The notes below the pieces were generated by a model. That model saw nothing but the letters and a program-made list of their open reading frames with translations, did not search any database and was not told where the DNA came from. A stretch of 64,000 nucleotides of DNA, from NCBI RefSeq assembly GCF_018881835.1, contig NZ_JACVPO010000002.1, positions 186,001 to 250,000 on the forward strand, read 5' to 3'. The translations under genes were made by a program, and so were the position numbers. Origin of the DNA: Polynucleobacter hallstattensis (GTDB taxonomy: Bacteria > Pseudomonadota > Gammaproteobacteria > Burkholderiales > Burkholderiaceae). The stretch's first letter is position 1. Every line of letters begins with the position of its first letter. Positions 27,025-35,700 of the stretch are shown piece by piece.

Positions 27025-28104
27025 TTATTTACCGCCTGAAAGCATCCAAACCACCAAAGCCTTGCGATCCTCATCAGAAAGCTGTGCTTGAGCTGGCATC
27101 GGGATTGAACCCCAAACACCCGCTCCCCCAAGCTTCACCTTGGTCATTAACCGATCCACCGCACCACTTTGCCCCTCATACTTTTTGGCAATATCTGCAA
27201 TTGAAGGCCCAACTAGCTTGGCATTAGGGGCATGACAAGCTGAGCAGTTCTCGTTCTTGAAGAGCGCTGCTGGTCCTTTTGCCGCAGAAGAATGGGTATC
27301 CGACGCATGAGCCAAGCCAGACCCTGATGCTCCAGGCAATTGCTTAATAGGGGGCTTCGTAGTGTCTGCACCGCGGTATGGCCCGTACATACGATTTTGC
27401 TCTGCAATATTTTCATGCGCATTGCGAGCAAAGTCTGGCAGGGTTGACCCAATTTGCACGAACGAAACACAGTTATGCATACATGCATTGCCATTGACGT
27501 CAGGCTTATCTTTTACGTTCCAAAAGCCGTGCTTAGTTGTCATGCCGTTACGGTTCGGCATTTTAATTTCAGCAATATTTTTATCGCTCAGAACAAAATC
27601 GTCAGGGACAATTTCGCCAAGACTCAAAATAAATGCAACCAATGCATAGGTGTCATCAGGAGTTAGCGATCTAGGCGCATTCCACGGCATCGCACGGTAA
27701 ATGTAATCCCACAATGTGGATACTGTAGACAGCTTCATTAAAGTAGTTCTTTGCGGCTGCTTTGTATCTTTTAATGAGGCAACTCGACCCGTCTTCAGAT
27801 CATCCTTAGTGGTGCCACCAGCAATAGGTGTAAAGATTTCATTAGACTCACCGAAGGTACCGTGACAACTGGCACATTGAGCCTCCCAAATAATCTGTCC
27901 TTTTTCAACTGAGCCGGATCCTTTTGGCAAGCCCTTAAAGTCTGGACGCACATCAATATCCCAGGCTGCAACTTCAGAAGGAGTCGCCACTCTACCAACA
28001 CCAGGAAATTTTGTTGAACCTGATTGAGCAAATACGAATTGCGCAACCACTGTAATGAGCGCCGCAACTCCTAGGCGGATCTTCAATTTATCCAACTTGA
28101 ACAT
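27025..28104 (-). CDS. soxD: SoxD dihaem cytochrome c, sulfur dehydrogenase subunit
   Basis: Electron-accepting subunit of SoxCD, which oxidises the sulfane sulfur held on SoxY. The 359-residue protein has a Sec signal (about 1-27) and two haem motifs, CASCH (77-81) and CSACH (287-291), plus a further cysteine pair in ACMHNC (208, 212) in the linker. The N-terminal domain follows SoxD/SorB patterns with DVRPDFKGLP. Its start lies 17 bases inside the soxC end, so translation is probably coupled. Confidence 0.94.
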   Translation of the reverse strand: MFKLDKLKIRLGVAALITVVAQFVFAQSGSTKFPGVGRVATPSEVAAWDIDVRPDFKGLPKGSGSVEKGQIIWEAQCASCHGTFGESNEIFTPIAGGTTKDDLKTGRVASLKDTKQPQRTTLMKLSTVSTLWDYIYRAMPWNAPRSLTPDDTYALVAFILSLGEIVPDDFVLSDKNIAEIKMPNRNGMTTKHGFWNVKDKPDVNGNACMHNCVSFVQIGSTLPDFARNAHENIAEQNRMYGPYRGADTTKPPIKQLPGASGSGLAHASDTHSSAAKGPAALFKNENCSACHAPNAKLVGPSIADIAKKYEGQSGAVDRLMTKVKLGGAGVWGSIPMPAQAQLSDEDRKALVVWMLSGGK

Positions 28105-29488
28105 TGCTCACCTCGCCATTTGAATCTAATTTCCATGATTGAATTGCATTGTTGTGATAGATCGAGCGTGTACCGCGAACATTACGAAGTGTCTTGATCG
28201 TTGGTTGTATGTATCCGGTGTCATCCATGGCTCTTGATTGCATGATTGCCGGAGAGCCATCCCACACCCAATCAATATTAAAGCGCGTAATGGATTTAGT
28301 AAGTATGGGCGTTTCTAAACGGGCTGTACGCCAATTATTACCGCCATCGAAAGACACATCGACTCGTGTAATTTTTCCTCGACCAGACCAGGCCATGCCG
28401 CTGACGTTGTAAAAACCTTTATCTAAAAGTTGTTGGCCGCCTGATGGTGTAGTGATAACAGATTTGCATTCCTGAATTGATGCATATTGACGGTGATCAC
28501 CATTTGGCATCAAATCGATGTAATGAATTGCCTCATCCTTAGAGTTCCATGGGGCATCGCCTACTTCTAAGCGGCGTAACCATTTCACCCAACTAACGCC
28601 CTGAACACCAGGAACTACCAGGCGTAACGGGAAGCCATTTTCTGGGCGCAGCATCTCACCATTCATAGCCCAAGCCACAATGGTGTCATTAAGGCAGCTC
28701 TCAAGATTAATGGTGCGAGTCATTCCCGAGCCATCACCGCCCTCGGCTAACATGAACTTTCCTTTTTTGAGATCGGCACCGCACTCCTCTAGCAATACCT
28801 TTAAAGGAACACCTGTGAATTCACAGCAAGAGAGCATGCCGTGCGTGTACTGGACAGTTGGAACAGCTACGTTACCCCACTCTAATCCAGTATTCGCGCC
28901 ACACTCAATAAAGTGAGTACGAGAAACTGATGGCAAGCGCATTAAGTCGTTCATCGTGAAAACACGCGGATTCTTAACCAAGCCATTCACCATCAAACGA
29001 TGTGTTTCTGGATTGACGTTGTACCAACCTTGATGGTGACGTTCAAAATGTAAACCGTTTGGCGTGATAGTTCCAAACAGACCTTGAAGAGGTGTAAAGG
29101 CGACAGATGCAGCAGAGACACGCGTAAGCCCAGGAGACTCACGTCGAATTAAATTAGATTCATAAATAGATGGCACGCCGTATGGCATGGTTGCTACGTT
29201 TTTGCCAAGCGTTGTTTGCCACTCCTGTTTCTCAAGGATGGCTGGATCGCCCTCACCTGCTGCCATAGCTAGTGGAGCCGCTAGTCCAGCAGTTGCGCCA
29301 CCAAGTGCAGACATAAAACCTTTACGTAAAAAGCCACGACGATTTTCATCCAATCCGTTTGCGTTGATATCGGCGATGAGCTCCTGAGAGATAAAATGTT
29401 CAGGTGCCTTTACAAGACGAGCTTGATTGGCTGGCTTTTCGATTGCGCTAATATCCTGCGCGCTAATCTCAATTTGTTTTTTGGTCAT
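28088..29488 (-). CDS. soxC: SoxC molybdoenzyme, sulfur dehydrogenase subunit
   Basis: Sulfite-oxidase-family molybdenum enzyme that, with SoxD, oxidises the SoxY-bound sulfane sulfur. From the ATG at 29488 it has 466 residues with a twin-arginine signal (ENRRGFLRKGF, 48-58) and the molybdenum ligand Cys196 in FIECGANTG; the dimerisation domain fills the C-terminal third. The frame stays open to 29542, but that start would overlap the regulator gene. The presence of soxCD predicts full oxidation of thiosulfate to sulfate rather than sulfur-globule storage. Confidence 0.95.
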   Translation of the reverse strand: MTKKQIEISAQDISAIEKPANQARLVKAPEHFISQELIADINANGLDENRRGFLRKGFMSALGGATAGLAAPLAMAAGEGDPAILEKQEWQTTLGKNVATMPYGVPSIYESNLIRRESPGLTRVSAASVAFTPLQGLFGTITPNGLHFERHHQGWYNVNPETHRLMVNGLVKNPRVFTMNDLMRLPSVSRTHFIECGANTGLEWGNVAVPTVQYTHGMLSCCEFTGVPLKVLLEECGADLKKGKFMLAEGGDGSGMTRTINLESCLNDTIVAWAMNGEMLRPENGFPLRLVVPGVQGVSWVKWLRRLEVGDAPWNSKDEAIHYIDLMPNGDHRQYASIQECKSVITTPSGGQQLLDKGFYNVSGMAWSGRGKITRVDVSFDGGNNWRTARLETPILTKSITRFNIDWVWDGSPAIMQSRAMDDTGYIQPTIKTLRNVRGTRSIYHNNAIQSWKLDSNGEVSNVQVG

Positions 29489-29522
29489 TTGATATCTGCT
29501 TTGGTCAATAGATACTTCGAAA

Positions 29523-29864
29523 TTAATGCAAGCTCTCAGCAATTTTTGCGCACACGGTTTGGCACATTTCTACAGTGGCGTTATCAGCAATTGAGTAAAA
29601 GACAGTGGTACCCTCTTTGCGCCTCAGCAAAATTCCCGCTTTATAAAGCGCAGAAAGGTGACGTGAAACATTAGCCTGACTTGAGCCGCATAATTCAATC
29701 ACCTCGGACACAGACTTTTCACCGCTACACACTGCATACATGATGCGCAGACGTGACGGCTCCGAAAGCACATTGAAGTAATCAGCGACTCGTGCAAAAA
29801 CCTCTTCCATTGCTTGCGGAGAAAGGTCCTTAGTGGCTTTTTTTGCCTTAGCTTTTATATTCAT
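29523..29864 (-). CDS. soxR: ArsR-family regulator, SoxR/BigR/SqrR type
   Basis: A 113-residue winged-helix repressor with the recognition region SSQANVSRHLSALYKAG (61-77) and wing RRKEGTTVFYSI. Cysteines stand at 46 (AVCSGE), 59, 101 and 105. In the BigR/SqrR/SoxR group a pair at roughly the positions of Cys46 and Cys101 or Cys105 forms a polysulfide bridge that releases DNA. It heads the sox run, 34 bases before soxC, and is divergent from modBC. It is not the MerR-type SoxR of oxidative stress. Confidence 0.9.
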   Translation of the reverse strand: MNIKAKAKKATKDLSPQAMEEVFARVADYFNVLSEPSRLRIMYAVCSGEKSVSEVIELCGSSQANVSRHLSALYKAGILLRRKEGTTVFYSIADNATVEMCQTVCAKIAESLH

Positions 29865-29877
29865 TATTTATAATCAT

Positions 29878-29897
29878 ATATGCGTATACATACATAT
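29878..29897. promoter_or_regulatory. candidate ArsR-type operator between soxR and modB
   Basis: An inverted repeat ATATG (29878-29882) and CATAT (29893-29897) with a 10-base AT-rich spacer that itself contains the palindrome GTATAC. It lies 14 bases before the regulator start and about 70 before modB. AT-rich dyads next to their own gene are common operators of BigR-type regulators, but the match is to a pattern, not to a known site. Confidence 0.4.
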
Positions 29898-29965
29898 TAA
29901 ACACTTAAGGACTCTGTATTCATATAGAGAAATACCCTAGCCTATTGACGCAATACAATGTGAGA

Positions 29966-30616
29966 ATGGATATTGATGCAATTCTGCTGTCCTTAAAGCT
30001 TGCTTTTTGTACCATGGCCCTGATGTTGCCATTTGGGATATGTGCTGCCCATAAGCTAATGAGTCTCAATAGAAGCAGACCATGGGTTGAGGCTGCTCTG
30101 GCGCTCCCCTTGGTACTTCCGCCTACAGTTTTAGGCTACTACTTTCTAGTTTCATTTGGTAACACCAGTATTTTCGGTGTTCCCCTGGTTTTCTCATTCA
30201 CAGGGATCTTGCTTGCTTCGCTCATTGCTAATATCCCATTCGCCATTCAGCCCATACAACGAGCCTTTGAGGCCATTAATCCTGAAATTCGGGAAGCTGC
30301 CCAAGTCAGCGGCCTTAGTAATTGGCAAATCTTTCGCTTAATTGAACTGCCTCTCTCTTGGCGTGGTATCACTGGTGCGGCTGCCCTCACCTTTGCCCAC
30401 ACCCTTGGTGAATTCGGAGTTGTCCTGATGGTGGGCGGCGCAATACCAGGCGAGACAAAAACAGCTTCTATTGCAATTTACGACAAAGTTCAAAGCTTTG
30501 ATACCTCCGGTGCCGGTGCCATTGCACTTGTGCTCTTAGGCATATCCCTGGTTTGCATTGCGCTTTCCTATGGAGTATTGGGGCGCAAGCCAAATCCGAG
30601 TAAAGGCCTAAGCTAA
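29966..30616 (+). CDS. modB: molybdate ABC transporter permease
   Basis: An inner-membrane permease of about 216 residues with five helices and the cytoplasmic EAA-type loop EAAQVSGLSNWQIFRLIELPLSWRG (in parts: EAAQVSGLS, FRLIELPLS), and LAHTLGEFGVV-like AHTLGEFGVVLMVGG, which are typical of ModB. The frame extends to a TTG at 29945; ATG 29966 matches the usual N-terminus MDIDAILLSLKLA. Its stop overlaps modC as TAATG. No modA is nearby. Tungstate or another oxyanion is possible, but position next to molybdoenzyme soxC favours molybdate. Confidence 0.9.
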   Translation: MDIDAILLSLKLAFCTMALMLPFGICAAHKLMSLNRSRPWVEAALALPLVLPPTVLGYYFLVSFGNTSIFGVPLVFSFTGILLASLIANIPFAIQPIQRAFEAINPEIREAAQVSGLSNWQIFRLIELPLSWRGITGAAALTFAHTLGEFGVVLMVGGAIPGETKTASIAIYDKVQSFDTSGAGAIALVLLGISLVCIALSYGVLGRKPNPSKGLS

Positions 30617-31725
30617 TGCTAAAGGTCAAAATTCAGCAGGCAAGCCCAAGCCCACTACAAATTAGTTTGGAATGCGCGCCAGGTGAGTTGCATGCTTTGG
30701 TTGGGCCCTCAGGAAGTGGCAAAACTACAGCTCTTAGAACTATTGCGGGCTTAAACAAACCTGCTAGCGGGAAAATTGAGTGCGATGGTCAGATCTGGTT
30801 TGAAACCGATGATCTTGGTAATAAAGTGCAACAACTCTCCCCCGCAGAGCGCTCTTGCGGCTTCTTGTTTCAGCAATATGCGCTTTTTCCGCATCTGAGC
30901 GCCTTAGGCAATGTGATGATTCCATTGCAGAACTCCGATCTCAACACATCGCAGCGCAAAGCGATTAGTCTTGATCTACTGGACCGCATGGGTATTGCTA
31001 ATCTCGCAGAGCGCGCGCCAAACCAACTCTCTGGAGGGCAACAGCAACGCGTTGCCCTTGCAAGAGCGCTGGCTAGACAGCCGAAAGTCTTATTGCTAGA
31101 TGAACCATTTTCAGCGATTGATACGCCAACACGCCAAAGTTTATATAAAACATTGGCAGATTTACGCTCGGACTTAAATATCCCAATCTTGTTAGTCACG
31201 CATGACCTACGTGAGGCTGATTTATTGGCTGATCAAATTACGGTGATTGACCAAGGCATCAGTCTGCAAACTGCGGCGCCGCAAGTATTATTTCAGAAAC
31301 CAAGAAATTCCAGAGTTGCTGAATTAGTCGGCATCAGCAATATGTTTCATGGTGTATTTGATGCTGGCAGCTTGAGTTGGGATGGTTGCGACATGGTATT
31401 TGATGTTGCCGACAAAGGCAAGATTCCACCAAAAGTTCGCGTAGCCTGGGTTATTCCTCAAAATGGCTTGAGCGTTCATGCCAGCCCGAGTAATGCCAGC
31501 TTACCCGCGGTAGTTGAAAAGATGAGCAGCCTTGGCCAAATAGCCGTTATTCAATTACGAATTCAGAATAGTCAAAACACGATTGAGTGGGAAGCCTCTT
31601 CAGCTGAAGTCAAAAGGCTGTGTATGGAGCTTGGCAGTCTGATGCATTTAGAACTTGATGGAAATCAAATTCACATCATGCCATTACGCCTAATTAATGA
31701 CCCTAGACGCTTCATAGGGCACTAA
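30616..31725 (+). CDS. modC: molybdate ABC transporter ATP-binding protein
   Basis: A 369-residue ATPase with Walker A GPSGSGKT (30-37), LSGGQQQRVALARAL (138-152), Walker B LLLDEPFSAID (159-169) and a His switch in THDL. The C-terminal 100 residues form a TOBE/Mop-like regulatory domain, as in ModC proteins. It overlaps modB by one base. The substrate-binding protein must be encoded elsewhere or be shared. Confidence 0.92.
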   Translation: MLKVKIQQASPSPLQISLECAPGELHALVGPSGSGKTTALRTIAGLNKPASGKIECDGQIWFETDDLGNKVQQLSPAERSCGFLFQQYALFPHLSALGNVMIPLQNSDLNTSQRKAISLDLLDRMGIANLAERAPNQLSGGQQQRVALARALARQPKVLLLDEPFSAIDTPTRQSLYKTLADLRSDLNIPILLVTHDLREADLLADQITVIDQGISLQTAAPQVLFQKPRNSRVAELVGISNMFHGVFDAGSLSWDGCDMVFDVADKGKIPPKVRVAWVIPQNGLSVHASPSNASLPAVVEKMSSLGQIAVIQLRIQNSQNTIEWEASSAEVKRLCMELGSLMHLELDGNQIHIMPLRLINDPRRFIGH

Positions 31726-31796
31726 AAAAGTGTTTTGAGCTGAGATAGCAGTCAGGTCTCGAGCTGGGGCGCCGTTCATTAAAGTCCTACTAAAAC

Positions 31797-31851
31797 GCTA
31801 GTGTTTATTACCCTATGCATAGAAATGGTATTTTGATTAATATGCTAGTGT
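31797..31851. promoter_or_regulatory. dyad and direct repeats upstream of the HiPIP gene
   Basis: The 170-base gap between modC and the HiPIP gene holds two copies of GCTAGTGT (31797-31804 and 31844-31851) flanking the perfect 10-bp palindrome CTATGCATAG (31813-31822). This may be a regulatory region of the HiPIP gene. No confident -35/-10 pair was recognised. A weak 5-bp stem with a T run just after the modC stop could be a poor terminator. Confidence 0.3.
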
Positions 31852-31895
31852 CGTCTCAACATCATTAACAACCTTCTCAAATAATGGAGTTTTAT

Positions 31896-32207
31896 ATGCA
31901 AAATAGTCGTCGTCAATTTATGATTTTATCTGCTGCTGGTGCCTGTACTTTGGCATTGAACGGTCAAGTTCAAGCTCAAGCCATGGTTGCTGAAACTGAT
32001 CCACAAGCTGCTGCATTGGGTTACAAAGCAAACGCTACTACTGTAGATAAAGCTAAGTATCCAAAGTACGCTGCTGGTCAGGTTTGCAGTAACTGCGCCC
32101 TGTATCAAGGTAAAGCAGGTTCTGCTGCTGGTGGTTGCTCATTGTTTGGCGCTAAGCAAGTTGCTGGTCCAGGCTGGTGCTCTGCTTATGCTAAGAAAGC
32201 CGGTTAA
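31896..32207 (+). CDS. high-potential iron-sulfur protein (HiPIP), Tat-exported
   Basis: A 103-residue periplasmic electron carrier. It has a twin-arginine signal (NSRRQFMILSAAG, 3-15, cleaved near VQAQA) and four cysteines in the HiPIP order: Cys64 and Cys67 (CSNC), Cys81 (GGCSLF) and Cys95 (GWCSAY), which bind one [4Fe-4S] cluster. ATG 31896 is preferred because TGGAG stands seven bases before it; an ATG at 31884 overlaps that site. Next to the sox and mod genes it may move electrons from Sox to the respiratory chain. Confidence 0.93.
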   Translation: MQNSRRQFMILSAAGACTLALNGQVQAQAMVAETDPQAAALGYKANATTVDKAKYPKYAAGQVCSNCALYQGKAGSAAGGCSLFGAKQVAGPGWCSAYAKKAG

Positions 32208-32223
32208 GCTGCAAAGCTAAATC

Positions 32224-32249
32224 AAAAAGCTGCTTCGGCAGCTTTTTTT
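32224..32249. terminator. bidirectional intrinsic terminator
   Basis: A perfect 10-bp stem, AAAAAGCTGC (32224-32233) with GCAGCTTTTT (32238-32247), closed by a TTCG tetraloop on the plus strand and followed by more T. The flanking A and T runs make it work on both strands: it ends the HiPIP transcript and overlaps the stop of the convergent methyltransferase gene. Confidence 0.88.
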
Positions 32250-32871
32250 ACGCCCTCTTTTTGGCTACCATTCCAAGTAATGCTGAAATACCAGTGTGCC
32301 TTGCACCCTCTGATAATTCTTTTTCGTAGCACTGGAGCTCAAGCACTTCAAAATCTTGACTTAACTCACAAATCATTTCTTCGGTATAGAGATGCTCTAC
32401 CAGTGATGGGCCACCGGTTTTGTATTCCAATTGCTTTGGGGTGTATCCCTGCAGAATAAACAGGCCGTCTGATTTCAAGGTCTGGTGTACTTGTTGGAAA
32501 ATTCTGGCGCGCATTTCGGGGTCAGCAAACTGGATGAAGATCCCAACTACCGCATCATATGTATTGGCCTGCCAATTAAAACCATCGGTGTCACAAAGAC
32601 TGTATTGAATATTGACTTCGTTATCAGCAGCGAGCTGATTGGCTTTGGCAAGTGCAATATCAGAAACATCGAAGCCCGTTACGCGCATCCCCTCCTTGGC
32701 AAGCCAAACACCATTGCGCCCTTCTCCATCAGCAATACAGAGAACAGAAGAGTTGGGCTTTAGATAATGGGACGCTTGCTCAACCAAATATTCATTTGGC
32801 TCTTTTCCAAAGATGAATTCTTGTTTATCAAAACGTTCATTCCAGAACTGGGTAGCATCTGCAAAGCCCAT
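32248..32871 (-). CDS. class I SAM-dependent methyltransferase
   Basis: A 207-residue cytoplasmic enzyme. The N-terminal FWNERFDKQEFIFGKEPNEYL resembles TehB and thiopurine-methyltransferase relatives (pieces WNERF, FGKEPNEYL); the SAM-binding motif I is CIADGEGRNGVWLA (45-58), with FDVSDIAL as motif II. Substrate unknown. It is eight bases after metZ, so likely in the purF-metZ transcript or its own metZ unit. A link to tellurite or thiol methylation is only suggested by family. Confidence 0.85.
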   Translation of the reverse strand: MGFADATQFWNERFDKQEFIFGKEPNEYLVEQASHYLKPNSSVLCIADGEGRNGVWLAKEGMRVTGFDVSDIALAKANQLAADNEVNIQYSLCDTDGFNWQANTYDAVVGIFIQFADPEMRARIFQQVHQTLKSDGLFILQGYTPKQLEYKTGGPSLVEHLYTEEMICELSQDFEVLELQCYEKELSEGARHTGISALLGMVAKKRA

Positions 32872-32879
32872 GATTTGGA

Positions 32880-34088
32880 TTACTTCTTTAAGCCGCCAAT
32901 GAGATCACTCTTTAAATCCACCACGCTCTCAAGTCCAACAGCGATACGGACCAAGCCATCAGTAATGCCTGCAGCTTTGCGTGCCTCTGGACTTACTCGG
33001 CAATGTGTCGTGGTAGCAGGATGGGTGATCGTTGTGCGAGTGTCCCCCAGGTTTGCAGTTATGGAGCAGAGCTTTGTTTGATTAATCAACTTGAAAGCCG
33101 CTTTTTTCCCGCCCTTCAACGTGAAAGACAAAATAGCGCCGCCTGCTTTTTGCTGGCGCTTAGCCAACGCATGCTGAGGATGAGACTTCAGACCGGGATG
33201 GTAAACACACTCCACACCCGGCTGCTTTTCTAACCATTGAGCGATCTCTAGAGCATTTTGACTCTGCTGCTTCATACGCAACTCGAGAGTTTCCAAACCT
33301 TTTAAGAACACCCAAGCATTAAACGCTGAAAGTGTTGGTCCGGCAGTACGCACGTAGGGAAATACTTTGCCCATAATGAAATCATTGCTACCTACAATCG
33401 CACCACCAACTACGCGACCCTGGCCATCCAAATATTTTGTTGCCGAGTGAATTACTACGTCAGCACCTAATAAGAGAGGTCTTTGCAAAGCCGGTGTACA
33501 AAAGCAGTTATCAACCGCAAATAGTGCTTGAGCTTTCTTTGCTATCTTTGAGATAGCTTTGATATCAGCAATCTCAGTTAAAGGATTGGATGGTGTTTCT
33601 AAATAAAACATTTTGGTATTTACTTGGACGGCACTTTGCCAAGCTTTGGTATCCGACAAATCCACATAAGTCGTTGTAATACCAAAGCGTCCCAGAATAT
33701 TGCTAAATAATTGGATGGTGGCACCAAACACAGAGCGCGAACAAACAACGTGATCTCCCGCCTGAAGATACGACATTGCCATTGTCAAAATAGCGGCCAT
33801 ACCAGAAGAAGTTGCTATGCAAGCTTCGCCACCCTCTAGCGCAGCCAATCGATCCTGGAACATGCTGACAGTAGGATTGGTAAAGCGAGAATAAATAAAG
33901 CCCTGGTCTGCATGGGCAAAGCCATCAGCTGCAAGTTCGGCACTATCAAAGCAAAAGCTGGAAGTGAGAAACATGGCCTCAGAGTGCTCTTGATATTCAG
34001 CAGTACGGCGTGTGCCTGCACGCACAGCTAAGGTTTCAAGCGCAAGCTTGGAGAAATCAGGTTTTTTACGGGTAGTTTTACTCTTCAT
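32880..34088 (-). CDS. metZ: O-succinylhomoserine sulfhydrylase
   Basis: PLP enzyme that makes homocysteine directly from O-succinylhomoserine and sulfide, in methionine biosynthesis. The 402-residue protein shows YSRFTNPTV, the IATSSGMAAI loop, and the PLP Lys218 in SATKYLDGQGR. The sequence DGQGRVVGGAI is typical of MetZ as opposed to MetB or MetY. It follows purF by 69 bases; this purF-metZ order is conserved in betaproteobacteria and pseudomonads. Confidence 0.94.
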   Translation of the reverse strand: MKSKTTRKKPDFSKLALETLAVRAGTRRTAEYQEHSEAMFLTSSFCFDSAELAADGFAHADQGFIYSRFTNPTVSMFQDRLAALEGGEACIATSSGMAAILTMAMSYLQAGDHVVCSRSVFGATIQLFSNILGRFGITTTYVDLSDTKAWQSAVQVNTKMFYLETPSNPLTEIADIKAISKIAKKAQALFAVDNCFCTPALQRPLLLGADVVIHSATKYLDGQGRVVGGAIVGSNDFIMGKVFPYVRTAGPTLSAFNAWVFLKGLETLELRMKQQSQNALEIAQWLEKQPGVECVYHPGLKSHPQHALAKRQQKAGGAILSFTLKGGKKAAFKLINQTKLCSITANLGDTRTTITHPATTTHCRVSPEARKAAGITDGLVRIAVGLESVVDLKSDLIGGLKK

Positions 34089-34157
34089 ACCGCTATTTTG
34101 ACACCGAATTACAGAATTGCCTCAGGCACGCATGCCCAAGGAACTCGATCGTTGTTT

Positions 34158-35696
34158 TTAGTCTTCTGTAGCTAAGTGCAAATGCAGTTGTGAGCGGGCA
34201 AAGTCACTAGAATCGCGTTGACGGTCGGCTTTAGCCTCGGAAGTATTACGTGCGGCCTCCAGGGCATCCAAATAAGATTCATTGATATCGCCAGTAATAT
34301 AGTGACCATCAAAACAAGAGGCCTCAAAATTCTGGATTTCAGGATTGATATCCTTCACGGCCTGCTTCATGTCTTCGACGCTTTGATAGATTAACTGGTC
34401 TGCACCAATCATCTTATTGATCTCTTCATCAGTACGCCCATAGGCAACCAACTCACTGCGAGTTGGCATATCGATACCATAGACATTAGGGAAGCGCACA
34501 GGGGGTGCAGCAGAAGCAAAAATCACTTTCTTAGCGCCAGACTCTCGTGCCATCTGCACAATCTCAAATGAGGTTGTACCGCGAACAATAGAGTCATCCA
34601 CAATGAGGACGGTCTTATCTTTGAACTCAATGCGCATGGCATTGAGTTTCTGGCGTACTGATTTTTTACGAACGGCCTGACCTGGCATGATGAAGGTTCT
34701 ACCGATATAGCGATTCTTGAAGAATCCTTCTCGGTAATCTACGCCTAGACGTTTAGCAACCTGCATTGCCGCTGGACGACTAGAGTCAGGAATCGGCATC
34801 ACAACATCAATCTCGCCTGGAATCGTTTCTTTACGAATCTTTTCAGCAAGGTAATCACCCATGCGCATCCGCACGTTATAAACAGTCACGCCATCAATTG
34901 TGGAGTCTGGACGAGCCATGTAAACGTATTCAAAAATACAAGGTGTTAGAACTGCATCAGCTACACACTGACGCGAAGAGAAATTGCCATCCAAATCAAT
35001 ATAAATTGCTTCACCAGGATTGACATCGCGCACAAAAGTAAAGCCAAGGCCATCAAGTGCAACTGACTCAGAGGCAATCATCCACTCTGGACCCTTCGGT
35101 GTATCCATGCGCCCAATGCAGAGAGGTCGAATTCCAAACGGATCGCGAAATGCCAATAAGCCGTAACCAGCTATCAAAGAAACTACAGCATAAGAGCCTT
35201 TAACGCGCTTAGTTACCTGTGTAACGGCGTTAAACATAGCGCTCTCATCTAGTGCAGCGCTATTGGTTTCTTTTTGAAGTTCATCAGCTAATACATTTAA
35301 TAACACCTCTGTATCTGAGCTGGTGTTAATGTGGCGACGATCCCGATAAGCCATCTCTACACGCAGGCTAGCCGCATTAGTCAGATTACCGTTATGGGCC
35401 AAAATAATGCCGTAAGGAGCGCTGACATAAAACGGTTGGGCCTCTTCCTCACTGCTTGCAGAGCCGGCCGTTGGATAGCGAACCTGACCAATGCCAACAC
35501 TACCTACGAGACTTCGCATATTGCGAGTTCTAAATACATCTCGAACAAGACCATTGGCTTTATGCATCGTGAATGAATTGCCATTCATCGTTGCCATGCC
35601 AGCAGCATCTTGACCGCGGTGTTGAAGTAACAACAACGCGTCATAAATGAGTTGATTAACTGGGGAGTGGGAAACTGTTCCGACGACGCCGCACAT
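34158..35696 (-). CDS. purF: amidophosphoribosyltransferase
   Basis: First step of purine synthesis, making phosphoribosylamine from PRPP and glutamine. The 512-residue protein begins MCGVVG, with Cys2 as nucleophile after Met removal (class II glutamine amidotransferase), and has the PRPP-binding VLIVDDSIVRGTTS near residue 364-377. Length is normal for the E. coli type. It lies four bases after cvpA, the usual cvpA-purF pair. Confidence 0.97.
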   Translation of the reverse strand: MCGVVGTVSHSPVNQLIYDALLLLQHRGQDAAGMATMNGNSFTMHKANGLVRDVFRTRNMRSLVGSVGIGQVRYPTAGSASSEEEAQPFYVSAPYGIILAHNGNLTNAASLRVEMAYRDRRHINTSSDTEVLLNVLADELQKETNSAALDESAMFNAVTQVTKRVKGSYAVVSLIAGYGLLAFRDPFGIRPLCIGRMDTPKGPEWMIASESVALDGLGFTFVRDVNPGEAIYIDLDGNFSSRQCVADAVLTPCIFEYVYMARPDSTIDGVTVYNVRMRMGDYLAEKIRKETIPGEIDVVMPIPDSSRPAAMQVAKRLGVDYREGFFKNRYIGRTFIMPGQAVRKKSVRQKLNAMRIEFKDKTVLIVDDSIVRGTTSFEIVQMARESGAKKVIFASAAPPVRFPNVYGIDMPTRSELVAYGRTDEEINKMIGADQLIYQSVEDMKQAVKDINPEIQNFEASCFDGHYITGDINESYLDALEAARNTSEAKADRQRDSSDFARSQLHLHLATED

Positions 35697-35700
35697 ATGC

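Noticed and set aside
29523-29864. Reading the soxR-like gene as an arsenic or metal sensor
   Set aside because: No arsenic or metal-resistance genes are near and the context is entirely sulfur oxidation.
34089-34157. Small GGCA-TGCG-TGCC stem before metZ as a possible SAM/SAH riboswitch
   Set aside because: Only a 4-bp stem in a 69-base gap; too short and without known riboswitch core elements.
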